Source of the DNA: Armigeres subalbatus | Taxonomy: Eukaryota; Arthropoda; Insecta; Diptera; Culicidae | Direction: 5' to 3' | Length of the DNA: 64,000 nucleotides | NCBI RefSeq assembly: GCF_024139115.2 | Contig: NC_085140.1 | Coordinates: 155,274,452 to 155,338,451 of the forward strand | Part shown: positions 54,742-64,000 of the stretch, piece after piece | Numbering within the stretch: position 1 is the stretch's first letter | Layout: each line of letters starts with the position of its first letter | The notes under the pieces: model-generated | Databases searched by the model: none | The model's input: the letters and a program-made list of their open reading frames with translations, nothing else | What the model was told of the DNA's origin: nothing | Program-made: the position numbers and the translations under genes

Positions 54742-56530
54742 TAACTGACTATATGTGTGTCTGTAATACATATGCAATAGTCGTCACCATTGAAAAAGTT
54801 TACGTCGTAATTTATTCGTATAGATGGTATGAAGACTTAGATTTTGAATTGCTTTCACTTGATGTTTTATATCATCAGATTTGTTTAACTTGTTTGGAAC
54901 ATTTGTATAGAAAGACGCAGTTATAATTTTCGTTGTCGTCGTCGGTGAATAGAGTTACCTTTTCACTAATTTGCAGTGAGGGCTTGAAAAAACAGTCATC
55001 ATTATATTATATGCTTATCGACTATGATTCACAATATATTATTACCTATAAAACGTTTATGTAGACAACGTCGACGACGCCGATTTTTATGCACTTTTGA
55101 TTCAATATAATTTTTCTAAGAACGGTTTTATTTCTTAGTTTATTTAGATTCCATAATCACATAGTATATTCACAAACGTCTGGCACATTCACCTCTTTTG
55201 AATTATACATACTCATTAAACTATCTCTTCAATTTATGTTCTTTCTGATAGGAACATATTTTGCGTTTGTTTGCATTTCCCGTACTTGATCCATTGTCCT
55301 TGTTACTCATCTTATGACAAGTAAAGACATTCCATTAAAAAGTTCTAACAATTCTTATCAATAATGATTAGCCGTCGATGATAAAAGAAATCAAAGTATA
55401 TAGGTACATATTGGTTTTCAAAAAAAGCACTCATGCTGCTATGTTTGATGCTGCTTTCCTTTTTTATTTTTTCATTTCATCTTTTCAGGTTTCAGGATAA
55501 GTATCTTTTTTTTTTCAATATTTGGACACATCATAACTTCTGGGCTTGTTTATGTTGAAAACCTTACTACGCAAATCCCGAATAGGCAAATATAGGCCCT
55601 TTAGGCAAATTGAGCCAAAAGCATATCTAAATGTCATCATCTGAATGCCAAAACCGGAAATTTTCTTAACCCTTAAAGACCCGGACGAACGGATTTTTTT
55701 TTCAAATGGCTCGCATTTAGCACCAGATCGTCGAAATATCTCGCGATATCTTTTGTGTTCAACGGGAATAAATATATGTTCTTCCTAGAATTTTAACATC
55801 AGCTCAATATTCTAGACGCTTAAAGCCTGAAATTTATCAAATCAACCATCAAACCATCTCGAAAATATTTGTAAAGATTTCTGGTCAATTCCGATGGTTT
55901 CACCATTTGAGTAGGGTAGGATTGACTGAATTCAGTACCGGATTTGGGGGTCACAATCGTAAAGTATAGGCTATATCTCTGCAACTACGATTTGTGCAAG
56001 AGTTCTATGCTATGCTATGCTATCATATAAAGTTTACATCAAGATCGTCACATTCACAGGGTAATAGTGGCTCTGAATTAATATTCTTAATTTATCTATA
56101 CCACATTCAATTTTCCATTATCACATACACAGTTAGCATATGTTGTAAAACAATCATCAACACCTGACCTTTTCGACAAAAAATCACCTTCTAATAGAAC
56201 GTTTTTTGAGTCAATTTGCGTTACTAATATTCATCACACACCAAAATACAGTACCTCTTATAATCTACGCAAATCATCGCACATTTGTTCAGAACCAGTA
56301 TAGGATTATAAACATTGAAATGTTCATCTGTCTATTCTTGGATTCTTATAGAATTTTTGTCCTTTTTGCTTTTGTATTTTTCTTCAAATATGAAAAGCAT
56401 TATAGTTCAGAAATCTGAAAATCTTGCTATTTAATGACTACAATATTTTAATAACGAAAATGTTATTAGACATTTAGAATCTTAGTGTTAACATATTTTG
56501 TATAATAGAAACTTAGTAATACATGAATCA
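54742..56530. other. no gene; short MITE-end match at 55305-55345
   Basis: 55305-55345 ('cttatgacaagtaaagac', 'attccattaaaaag') is the inverse of 28441-28480, flanking and entering the MITE there. The rest is AT-rich and unrecognised. Confidence 0.4.
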
Positions 56531-56531
56531 C

Positions 56532-56738
56532 TTGTTTGAGAAACTGCATATATCCTTTTTACACAATTCCTAGAAAACGACAAAAAATTGTTTTTGAACA
56601 AATTTTTCAATTTCTTCGAAACAGATCAGTAGTTGTTGGCAATACTCAATGTCCTGGTACACTTTCAGTTCGGAAATGGCAAGCAGTGCTCCATAATCTC
56701 CGTAATCTTCAAAGTGCGTGTGGTAGTTTTTCAAACAA
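56532..56738. mobile_element. MITE, copy 2 of the pair with 1672-1896
   Basis: Ends 'ttgtttgagaaactg' and 'tagtttttcaaacaa'. The interior matches the first copy with many substitutions and small indels. Confidence 0.55.
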
Positions 56739-56740
56739 AC

Positions 56741-57298
56741 GAAAAAAAAAATCATACATTTCCGAACTAAGTTTTTTTCAGGTTTTTTTTTTTTTTTTTG
56801 CCAGATTACGTTATTTTGGACAATGCTTCAGAATATATAAAAATTTCATTTTGCCCCGAAAAAAAAAGAAAAATCTTTTAGAAAAAAAATTCGTTGTACG
56901 AGAAAGGCAAAAAAGTCAGAATACATATTCATATTAATCAAAACAATTATGTTATTATGTATGATACTGCCATCCGTCTTTTTATTTAATCTTTTTAGAA
57001 ATCAAGAAGTCTATTTCTCGAACTTTGACCCAGAATGAAGCATATTCCCCGATCTAAACCAGAACATTTCTTGAAGAGCTATTGGTTTCCTATCTCTGAA
57101 GGAATAAATCTAAAACTAGCTGGCGTTGAAGAAAGGTCCTTTCTCGTCCAGGACATGGAATTGAAACTTGGTGAGAGAATTCCATTATATATATTTACCA
57201 AATTTTGTTGAAACTAAATGATTATATGCCATAAAAACCATCAGGGCACCTGATTGAAGCGATTTGGGTAGGAAGAGTGGAATCGCCAACTTCCTACT
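56741..57298. other. no recognisable feature
   Basis: Includes poly-T and poly-A runs (56780-56800, 56865-56890). Nothing supported. Confidence 0.35.
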
Positions 57299-57586
57299 GT
57301 TAACATCTCGTGGATAAAGGGCGGGCTCTTCTCCCCATCTATTGGGTCAATCTGGGAAACGAGGGCTAGATTATAATATTGTATGTACGAACTTTCTTCT
57401 GGAAGGAGATTCTCTATTCATCCCGTGGATTCGCATAAGTGTCTCTGCTTATGGAACCACCCCACCCATTTTTGGCCCTTCATACAGGAGTCTGATGAAA
57501 TACAAACAGTAGTATAATCATGATCGAATCGTTTGTCAGATATGACCAGTGCTATCGGCAGGTGCCTTGCTACAATAGATGGTAGT

Positions 57587-57620
<34 letters not shown>

Positions 57621-57640
57621 ACGTCCTATTGATAGTTCTC
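57299..57640. repeat. 334-bp repeat unit, copy 2, with (ATC)n tract
   Basis: See copy 1 at 52284. Here the (ATC)n microsatellite at about 57588-57620 is longer. The copy runs directly into an RTE fragment. Confidence 0.8.
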
Positions 57641-57985
57641 CCAACATTTGATGCAACTCGTGGTTTATTCACCGCGTCTATGTACCGTCTTCTATCCGCA
57701 CACCACCATACATGATACGTAATACATTTTATCGCGAAAATTTTAATTGTATGTTGGTCCTCCACGAGCATTGTCCAGGCATCATATCCGTAGAGGACTA
57801 TCGGTCTAATGAGCTTTTTTTTTCTGGATAGTTAGTTTTGTACGGCAACGAACTCTATTCAAGCGCAGCGTTTCTTGCGGAGTTCAAGGTTTGTACGATT
57901 TCCTGTCACGATGAGTCTCCGAATTCAGTGCTAAAATCGTTTTCGCAGTCACCAGTGTGTCCAAGTACTGCTGAGATGGACCAAC
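57641..57985 (-). pseudogene. degenerate RTE C-terminal fragment
   Basis: On the minus strand it matches the RTE at 8.3-8.65 kb: 'ttggtcctccacgagcat', 'tatccgtagaggacta', 'cggtctaatgagc' and 'aacgaactctattc', then about 20-30 percent divergence to about 57985. Translation fragments such as MLVEDQ and HVWWCADRRRYIDAVNKPR follow the family pattern but with frame breaks. Confidence 0.65.
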
Positions 57986-58852
57986 TTGTGATTGATTTCC
58001 AAACATTGTTGTTTGACTGTTGTTAACAATTCTATTGAATCCAATCCAAATAGAACATTTCAAAAAAATACTTGAACATATTTTTGTCACACACTTTGTT
58101 TAGAGCTAGAAAAAAAGGTTTCATCCCTGCCAGCGTGAGCCCTTGAGAAAAGCCATTGCAGTAGAAAATTACTATTATGCTGGTGCAACTGCATTTCCAA
58201 TATGATACTCAATGGTGCTTTCCGGGCTTGCGTATGGAACGGAACGACAGCGACCTATAGTATATATGTACATATGTGTGTAAAAACACCAAAATATTTT
58301 AGTTTCAGTCGATGTTCTTTATTAGTTCCCGATAAGGAAAATTTGCTTCGCATGTCTAACAATACTGAACCTGTTTTGACGTAATAAAATCGAACAATTT
58401 GTTACTGTTATGGTTCTCTTTAAGCTTTCTCAATAGGTCGGAATATAGAGACATGAATTCGATTGCAATAAATTTCAGTGGGTCTTTGAGACAGGGATAT
58501 TTGCGACACCTCCGGCAGATTCGCATTGCTATGTTCAGTTCTATCTAGCTGCATCGTTAATTCTTGAGTAATCACAACAGATTAGAATTGAGTTATGGGA
58601 ATATAATAGTCAAATTTGTGCTGTACATGTATCGGAAATCACTTTAATAGCTATCAATACACTGAGCGAAATAAAAATAGCACTAACCTGCTTTTTTACA
58701 TTTTTTTTCTGAAATTGTGAACAGATGATGCCAATTTGAGCACATTCTGTTTCGCAACTTTTTCGTACATTACATCAATATTAATGCGGATCATTCGCAT
58801 TTAAGTTAGAATACTCATGAAAAACCCAGATTAATCCAACTAGCGGTAATAG
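57986..58852. other. no recognisable feature
   Basis: AT-rich sequence without a supported element. Confidence 0.35.
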
Positions 58853-58933
58853 TGCCTTTCTCGTTTCTTTCGAGTGAGTAATTTCTACGCACTTTTGGTA
58901 TAAAAAAAGTGTTTTGGCCAAAACTTCTGAGCC

Positions 58934-59223
58934 TGTTGAGAGGAGTTGAAATAATGAGTGAAACTGGCAACACTGGCTTTATAACTGGAATTACAGGCAC
59001 GCACGTCGCACATACATGCATACTAAAATATTGGTTTATATTGCATTAGTTTAAGAGTTGTGATGTTGCTCTGGATCTTGGCTTAGAAACTAGTTTGTAA
59101 GTTGAATTATATATACGGAAATATCAATTAATAATATGAAATAAAATCTAGCTTTGAAGCTTTGCACAATGGACAATGCTGTCAAGGAGGTTTCATTCGA
59201 GCCAGAGGAAAATCATCGCAACA
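58934..59223 (+). repeat. 5' LTR, 290 bp
   Basis: TG...CA ends. 'atgaaataaaatc' near 59140 could serve as a polyadenylation signal (AATAAA-like). Identical by eye to the 3' LTR. Confidence 0.9.
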
Positions 59224-59262
59224 TACTTCAAAGAAACTAAAGATCAAGTGAAAAGTTTCGTA

Positions 59263-60003
59263 ATGGATGAGCTAAAACGTAAGCTTGCGTTGCTTGAGGA
59301 GCAAAATAAGGCATGGCGGGCTCAACAACACGAAAACGAAAAGAGAATCCGGCTGGATTATGAACGTAAGTTAAAGAAATTGGACGAGGATTATGAGATA
59401 GCCGCAAGAGAAATTGATTCAAAATTTAGTGTACGAAAGGAGTCAATAATATTGAAATATTGCGGACAAAGCATCAGTGAAAGATCGACAAAAGAAGAAC
59501 AGGGAATTTCTTACAGCGACAATACGCAATCACCCGATGAGTTCGATAGTGCATTTCGTTTGTGTGCCGCAGCTTCCCACCGTAATACTCAGTGTGAAAC
59601 ATCAAAATTTCCGCCAGTGTGTGTCGCACAGAACGATATAGATGGATTGGAGGCTACAACCCATCAAAATATATCAATCAAATCGGTGAACGTGAACCGT
59701 ATTGTTCAACTACGAATCGGAAGGAAATTGAGAAACATTGAATCTGAACTGGTGGCGGTAGGTAATGCGTTGCAAAGTGATAGAATTGTTGAGGAGACGA
59801 CTGATCATCGAACAAACTCGGATCAATGCATCAGTTTGCCTATCGTCGTGCAGAAAGACATCAAAAAGGAATTCATATATACAGCAGCTATGGACAGTTT
59901 TGAGAGTTATCTGATGCAAAGCGGTTTGCTTTGCATATTAGGAAAAAACGTGAGTGAGGGGCGTTTTGCAAAAACAGTGATTTTTGATCCAGGCGGGACT
60001 TAA
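59263..60003 (+). CDS. LTR element internal ORF, gag-like coiled-coil protein
   Basis: Starting at ATG 59263 the frame gives 246 residues; an earlier in-frame ATG at 59176 lies inside the LTR and is less likely. Residues 1-60 are strongly charged and helical (MDELKRKLALLEEQNKAWRA, then YERKLKKLDEDYEIAAREID), a probable coiled coil of the kind that opens many insect gag proteins. The remainder shows no CCHC knuckle, protease, RT or integrase motif. The end, GRFAKTVIFDPGGT, overlaps the G-rich area near the 3' LTR, so this may be a gag start fused to the end of the original pol frame by internal deletion (inference). Confidence 0.55.
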   Translation: MDELKRKLALLEEQNKAWRAQQHENEKRIRLDYERKLKKLDEDYEIAAREIDSKFSVRKESIILKYCGQSISERSTKEEQGISYSDNTQSPDEFDSAFRLCAAASHRNTQCETSKFPPVCVAQNDIDGLEATTHQNISIKSVNVNRIVQLRIGRKLRNIESELVAVGNALQSDRIVEETTDHRTNSDQCISLPIVVQKDIKKEFIYTAAMDSFESYLMQSGLLCILGKNVSEGRFAKTVIFDPGGT

Positions 60004-60078
60004 AAGCTATAATTACAGAGATAGAGATTCTTAACACTACACAACAGACCAGCTCGTTGCTAGTTTCACGGGTGGGAG

Positions 60079-60368
60079 TGTTGAGAGGAGTTGAAATAAT
60101 GAGTGAAACTGGCAACACTGGCTTTATAACTGGAATTACAGGCACGCACGTCGCACATACATGCATACTAAAATATTGGTTTATATTGCATTAGTTTAAG
60201 AGTTGTGATGTTGCTCTGGATCTTGGCTTAGAAACTAGTTTGTAAGTTGAATTATATATACGGAAATATCAATTAATAATATGAAATAAAATCTAGCTTT
60301 GAAGCTTTGCACAATGGACAATGCTGTCAAGGAGGTTTCATTCGAGCCAGAGGAAAATCATCGCAACA
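60079..60368 (+). repeat. 3' LTR, 290 bp
   Basis: Matches the 5' LTR base for base by eye. Followed by the second copy of 'gagcc' and then resumed host-repeat sequence 'catattccgatccgg'. Confidence 0.9.
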
Positions 60369-60749
60369 GAGCCCATATTCCGATCCGGCCAATTTTCAAT
60401 AAGAAACAATGGGACATGATTCTAAAAAATGAGCTAGACTTTTTAATGTGCTTTTATATGAAAAAAGTATTTTGGCCATAACTTCTAAGCCCATAGTCCG
60501 ATCGGGCCAATTTTAAAAAGGAAATAATGGGACAGGATTCTGCGCAAATTGGCGGAGGATAAGTGCCTGAAAAATAAGCTAGATTTTTTAATGTGCTTTT
60601 ATATAAACAAAGTAATTTGGCCATAACTTCTAAGCCCATAGTCCGATGGGGCCAATTTTCAATAGGAAACAAAGGGACAGGATTCTGCGTCGAATGCAAC
60701 TTGTTGCGTGAGGTTGAGCATAAGTGCTTAAAAATGAGCTAAACTTTTT

Positions 60750-60797
60750 GCGCACACACACATACACATACACATTCACACACACATACACAAACAG
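60750..60797. repeat. (ACAY)n-type microsatellite, target of the Waldo-like element
   Basis: 'cacacacacatacacataca' and 'cacacacatacacaaacag'. The last 13 bases, 'catacacaaacag' (60785-60797), recur after the nested element at 63663-63675. Confidence 0.85.
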
Positions 60798-61013
60798 GGG
60801 GGCAGCAGGGACTTTGTCCAAGGGCTTGACAACCCCTCCCCATGGCCATGGCGAGTTAGACCGGGACCATCGTCCCTAACCCCTAATCCCAAGGCGTCAA
60901 GCGACCCGTGCCGAGGGGATGCATGGCCAGGGGGGTGAAATAATAAGCTAGGCCTTTAACGGAGCCTGTGGGGTACCTGGGCACCCTCCACAGTAATTGT
61001 CCCTTACCGCGTC

Positions 61014-62689
61014 ATGCTGGGCTCTGGCGTGGTGGACCTCTTTTCCCGAGCAACTCGTGGGACCAAAATGGAAAACCAAGTCAATTCTTCAATTAGTGGT
61101 AGTAGTGCAGGCGACAACCCCTTCGCAAGAGGTGGGTTGTTCAGGTCTCCGCCTAGGAGGCCAGAGGCAATAGTCGGCAGCTCAGTGCGTAGCGCCAGCG
61201 TGGGTCACTCAACCTTCCTCTCGGCTATAAAAACGCCGGTAGGGGTTATTGACGGCCCATGGCTTGTGGAGGCGATGAACCGCAAACGCGATGGGCTTTC
61301 GGCCTTCGAGGTGGCGACGGAACAGCTGGACGCCATCATCGACTTTGCGTCATCGAAGCATAATATCAGCAAGGACCTCAAGAGGAGCTTGCAGAAACTT
61401 TGAAAGTCGATGCTGGACGCCAAGCTGGAGAGGGCGGTCAGGACGGCCAAGTGTAAACCCGTGAAATCGGTGGAGTCGAGGTCTACCCAGACTGAGGCCC
61501 AAGGATTCGCGGACTCGGGCAAGGTCGAATCGACCGAAGGCGTGCCAGCGAAGACGGTGGTGCCAAAGTCTACCCAGACTGAGGCTCAAGTATTTGCTGG
61601 GACGTCGGGGGGACTGCGCAAACGGCGCAGTCACAAAAACGGGGGAGACAGTCTCCAGGGGATGAGCTCCCTGGGGGCCGCTCCAAAACGCGGAGGGTTA
61701 CTACCCCGAACAAGGGTAGTGAGGCTGGGAAGCTGAACCCCGGTCAGGTACCTCCAAAACCGGGGGAGGAAGGACCTGGAAAGGTCCGTCCACTCAGGAA
61801 AGACGGTGATAAGGGGTTACGGCAGGCTGAAAGTTCTCAGCCGCACCAGACCAGGGAAATAGAGGGGGGTGACGCCTCCTGGACCCTGGTCAAGAACAAG
61901 AAGAAACCGAAGACGTCAAAGGCCGAAAAGAAGGCCCAGGCGAATAAGGGTAGCAAGAAGTCTAGGGTAGGCGCCAATCGCTCCAGGGGCGATGCCCTAG
62001 TCATCACGGCGGACGAGGCTAAGTACTCGGATGTTTTGAAGGCGATGAGGAGTGACGTCAAGCTCGGTGAACTCGGCGCCGACGTACGTCGAATAAGACG
62101 TACCCGGATGGGCGAGATGATACTCGAGCTGAAGCGGGGCGTCTCGCAAAAGAGCGCCGCCTACAAGAAGTTGGCGGAGGAGGTCCTAGGCGAGACGGTC
62201 AAGGTGAGGGCACTCACGACGGAGGTGAATCTAAGGGTTAAAGACCTGGACGAGATCACTGAAGTCGAAGAGCTCGTCACGGCATTGCGGCGACAGTGTG
62301 AAGTGGAGACGACCACCGCAGCCGTTCGGCTACGGAAAGGTCCGGCAGGGACGCAGGTAGCATTGGTTCGGCTATCTGCAGCGGACGCCTCCAAGGTAGT
62401 CAAGTTAGGGAGCGTCAAGGTGGGATGGTCGGTATGCCCTGTGCGCATATACGAGCAACCCGAAGTTTGCTTCAAGTGCCTGGAACCGGGGCACAAGCAA
62501 TGGGACTGCAAAGGCCCTGACAGAAGCAATCTCTGCCGACGCTGCGGATTGGAGGGACATAAGGCACAATGCTGCACGAACCCTCCCAATTGTTTGATTT
62601 GTTTCAGCAAAGCTGTGAACAGCAAGCATCCCATGGGGGGTTCGATGTGCCCGGCGTTTAAGCGTGCTGCAAAATCAAAGTGCAGGTAA
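61014..62689 (+). pseudogene. Waldo-like ORF1 (gag-like, three zinc knuckles), one stop and one frameshift
   Basis: The frame opens at ATG 61014, or at 61068 (MENQVNSS). An in-frame TGA at 61401-61403 interrupts it, and a frameshift near 61737 moves the sense to another frame, which continues through EGGDASWTLVKNKKKPKTSK to the stop at 62687. Near the C-terminus are CFKCLEPGHKQWDC and CRRCGLEGHKAQCC (each C-x2-C-x4-H-x4-C) and a third CLIC...H...C motif, the pattern of R1-clade ORF1. The middle has a basic Lys-rich stretch. The protein would bind element RNA; as it stands it would be truncated to 129 residues. Confidence 0.8.
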
Positions 62690-63201
62690 CGCAGCTGGCT
62701 TGCTCGGCCTCGCCCGAGTGTTTGGTGTGCGCAGGTTTAGAGGAAACGGCGGAACACGTGTTGTTCGTGTGCTCACGTTTTCGCGCAATACGTGACCAAA
62801 TGCTTGCCACATGTGGTCTGGACACTACCCCGGACAACCTAGTTCGGAGGATGTGTGAAGATGAAGTTGGCTGGAACGCCGTTTTATCGGCTATCGCCCA
62901 AATCGTCTCGGAGCTACACAGAAGGTGGCGCGTGGACTCAAGGATGGCTAGTTCAGGCGCAAATAAGAGGTGGTCCAAGGGATCGGAGTCGGCTTCATGG
63001 GTCATACCGGTGGTCATGCTCTGTGGTGGCTTCATGGGTCATACCGGTGGTCATGCTCTGTGGTCGAACTCGATCCTTTTATCGAACAAGTGGCCGCGCG
63101 AAGAACAACATGGTATCGTCGCTTTCGCGGCGTCGGTCAACCGGGCGGGTTCCGAGCCCGAGGACGGAAAGGGGTCCTCGTCAAGGCTGGGGCAGGCGTA
63201 G
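62680..63201 (+). pseudogene. Waldo-like ORF2 remnant: start codons fused to the C-terminal zinc region
   Basis: The ORF2 start region overlaps the ORF1 end, as in the R1 clade: GTG CAG GTA ACG CAG CTG, where I would expect ATG first. After VTQL the sequence jumps to ACSASPECLVCAGLEETAEH and VLFVC, a C-x2-C-x8-H-x4-C finger found at the C-terminus of R1-type ORF2 proteins, and then RWRVDSRMA. The fusion is in frame. Endonuclease and RT, normally about 900 residues, are gone. The usual stop after the C-terminus is missing, so the frame runs into the 3' UTR. Confidence 0.75.
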
Positions 63202-63795
63202 GCCTCGCGTCGGCAAGTCACTCTGTGTGCTGGCGAATAGGCCCTATCGCAGAAAGGTCAATTTGGGGTGCACGCGGCATCATTATTCTTGATACCAGTC
63301 GTGCAGAGGGAAGCAGGCGCGAAGTCGACCCTTCCCACCTTCCGAGGACATAGGGCGTGGTAAGGCCACCTGGAAAGCCGACAACGCGCTGGCACGATAC
63401 CATGGTGTTCTTCTAGAAAAGCGAGTTACGATGTTCGGTGCTGCAAGGACACGCAGCTAACCTCGAGGGTGCGTTGTGCACTGGCCCCCCTTTGAAGCAT
63501 TACTCTCTGGTTGTACCGAAGGGACTATGGGCTTGGCGGCAATGGAAACGGTTTAGCGGGTCGGGAATGTAGTCCTGCCTCCCTCGGTGATCCCTAACCC
63601 CGTCAACCCAGGATGTCTGTTGAGCAGATTCCCCCTCCATTGTTTAGGAAGAAAAAAAAACGCATACACAAACAGACATCACTCCAATTCGTCGAGCTGA
63701 ATCGATTGGTATATAACACTATAGGTCTCCTATAAAAATTTCGTTTTTGGAGCGAACATATAGCCTTTACGTATACTTTGTATACGAGAAAGGCA

Positions 63796-64000
63796 AAAAG
63801 GTGTGAAATAAAAATAGTAGGGGAAGGTAGGTGGTCGGTTGGCGGTACCCTTTTGTTTTTGGTCCATAGCTTTCGTCAAATTGCACAATGTGGTGATATT
63901 TGCATACCAATGGAACCATATGGGCATAAGCTAATAACTAGTGGAGAGATTTGTTTTATTTCATCTATTGGAAAAATTGTATTGCCAATTTTGCTAAGTG
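63796..64000. other. no recognisable feature
   Basis: Unique-looking sequence to the window end. Confidence 0.3.

Larger units (their letters stand above)
58934..60368 (+). mobile_element. short LTR retrotransposon, non-autonomous, 5-bp duplication
   Basis: Two 290-bp LTRs (58934-59223 and 60079-60368) start TGTTGAG and end CGCAACA, with target duplication 'gagcc' at 58929-58933 and 60369-60373. By eye the LTRs are identical, indicating a recent insertion. The internal region is only 855 bp, with a G-rich 'gggtgggag' just before the 3' LTR as a possible polypurine tract. Protease, RT and integrase are absent. BEL/Pao is most likely from the LTR start and 5-bp duplication, but Ty3-type is not excluded. 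Confidence 0.9.
60798..63662 (+). mobile_element. Waldo-like R1-clade retrotransposon, internally deleted
   Basis: Inserted in an ACAY tract with the 13-bp duplication 'catacacaaacag' (60785-60797 and 63663-63675). It has a GC-rich 5' UTR (60798-61013), ORF1 with gag-type zinc knuckles, the first few codons of ORF2 fused to its C-terminal end, a 3' UTR with a 37-bp direct duplication (62991-63027, 63028-63064), and a tail 'gaagaaaaaaaaac'. R1-clade Waldo elements are known to insert in ACAY repeats (established knowledge). The whole endonuclease and RT are missing, so it depends on a helper. Confidence 0.85.
58853..63795. mobile_element. 'tgcctttctcg' repeat element carrying two nested retroelements
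   Basis: The left end 'tgcctttctcg' (58853) is inverted at the right end 'cgagaaaggca' (63785-63795). Between the nested elements it has three or so diverged units of about 125-150 bp containing 'ttggccataacttctaagcc', 'gtccgatcgggccaatttt' and 'atgggacaggattctgcg', then an ACAY-rich microsatellite (60750-60797) and 'tcactccaattcgtcgagct'. Without insertions the repeat would be about 650 bp. A related inverted fragment lies at 35.2-35.5 kb. The class is uncertain; no target duplication was found. Confidence 0.6.

Noticed and set aside
62158..62634. 157-codon minus-strand frame
   Set aside because: Antisense to the Waldo-like ORF1 zinc-knuckle region.

Overview
The window looks like a transposon-dense intergenic or intronic stretch of a culicine mosquito genome, most likely Aedes. 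Evidence: three near-complete tRNA-derived SINEs of the Feilai type, RTE retrotransposons of the Aedes JAM1 type, a Waldo-like R1-clade element sitting in an ACAY microsatellite, and many short inverted-repeat elements of hAT, Tc1/mariner and piggyBac type. No host gene can be called with confidence. Three short possible exon or gene relics are listed at low confidence. The only long intact reading frame is the 1064-residue ORF2 of an L1/Tx1-like LINE (24085-27279).

Layout. 0-4.5 kb: degenerate tandem repeats, two small MITEs, and a 563-bp RTE deletion derivative with a 9-bp target duplication. 4.5-9.6 kb: a 5.1-kb TTAA-flanked foldback element whose arms are inverted arrays of a 151-bp tandem unit, with a 5'-truncated RTE inside one arm. 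9.6-18.9 kb: AT-rich sequence with hairpins, two related TA-flanked MITEs and SINEs. 19.0-27.8 kb: a nest in which an L2/CR1-like LINE tail is split by a 1.2-kb palindromic element (8-bp duplication) and by an RTE (12-bp duplication), and the RTE is itself split by the 4.4-kb L1/Tx1-like LINE (28-bp identical duplication). 28-50 kb: mostly unannotatable AT-rich DNA with MITEs (several hAT-like with 8-bp duplications), minisatellites and two SINEs. 50.8-52.3 kb: a second, rearranged RTE. 53.3-54.7 kb: a 1.4-kb non-autonomous hAT. 58.8-63.8 kb: a repeat that has received a short LTR retrotransposon with apparently identical 290-bp LTRs and a Waldo-like element that lost nearly all of ORF2.

How the parts relate. 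Most features are mobile DNA at different stages of decay. Target duplications let the insertion order be read directly, and several elements are deletion derivatives that would depend on proteins supplied elsewhere. Coordinates of repeat edges were read by eye and may be off by a few bases. Family names are assigned from motifs and from recall, not from a search.
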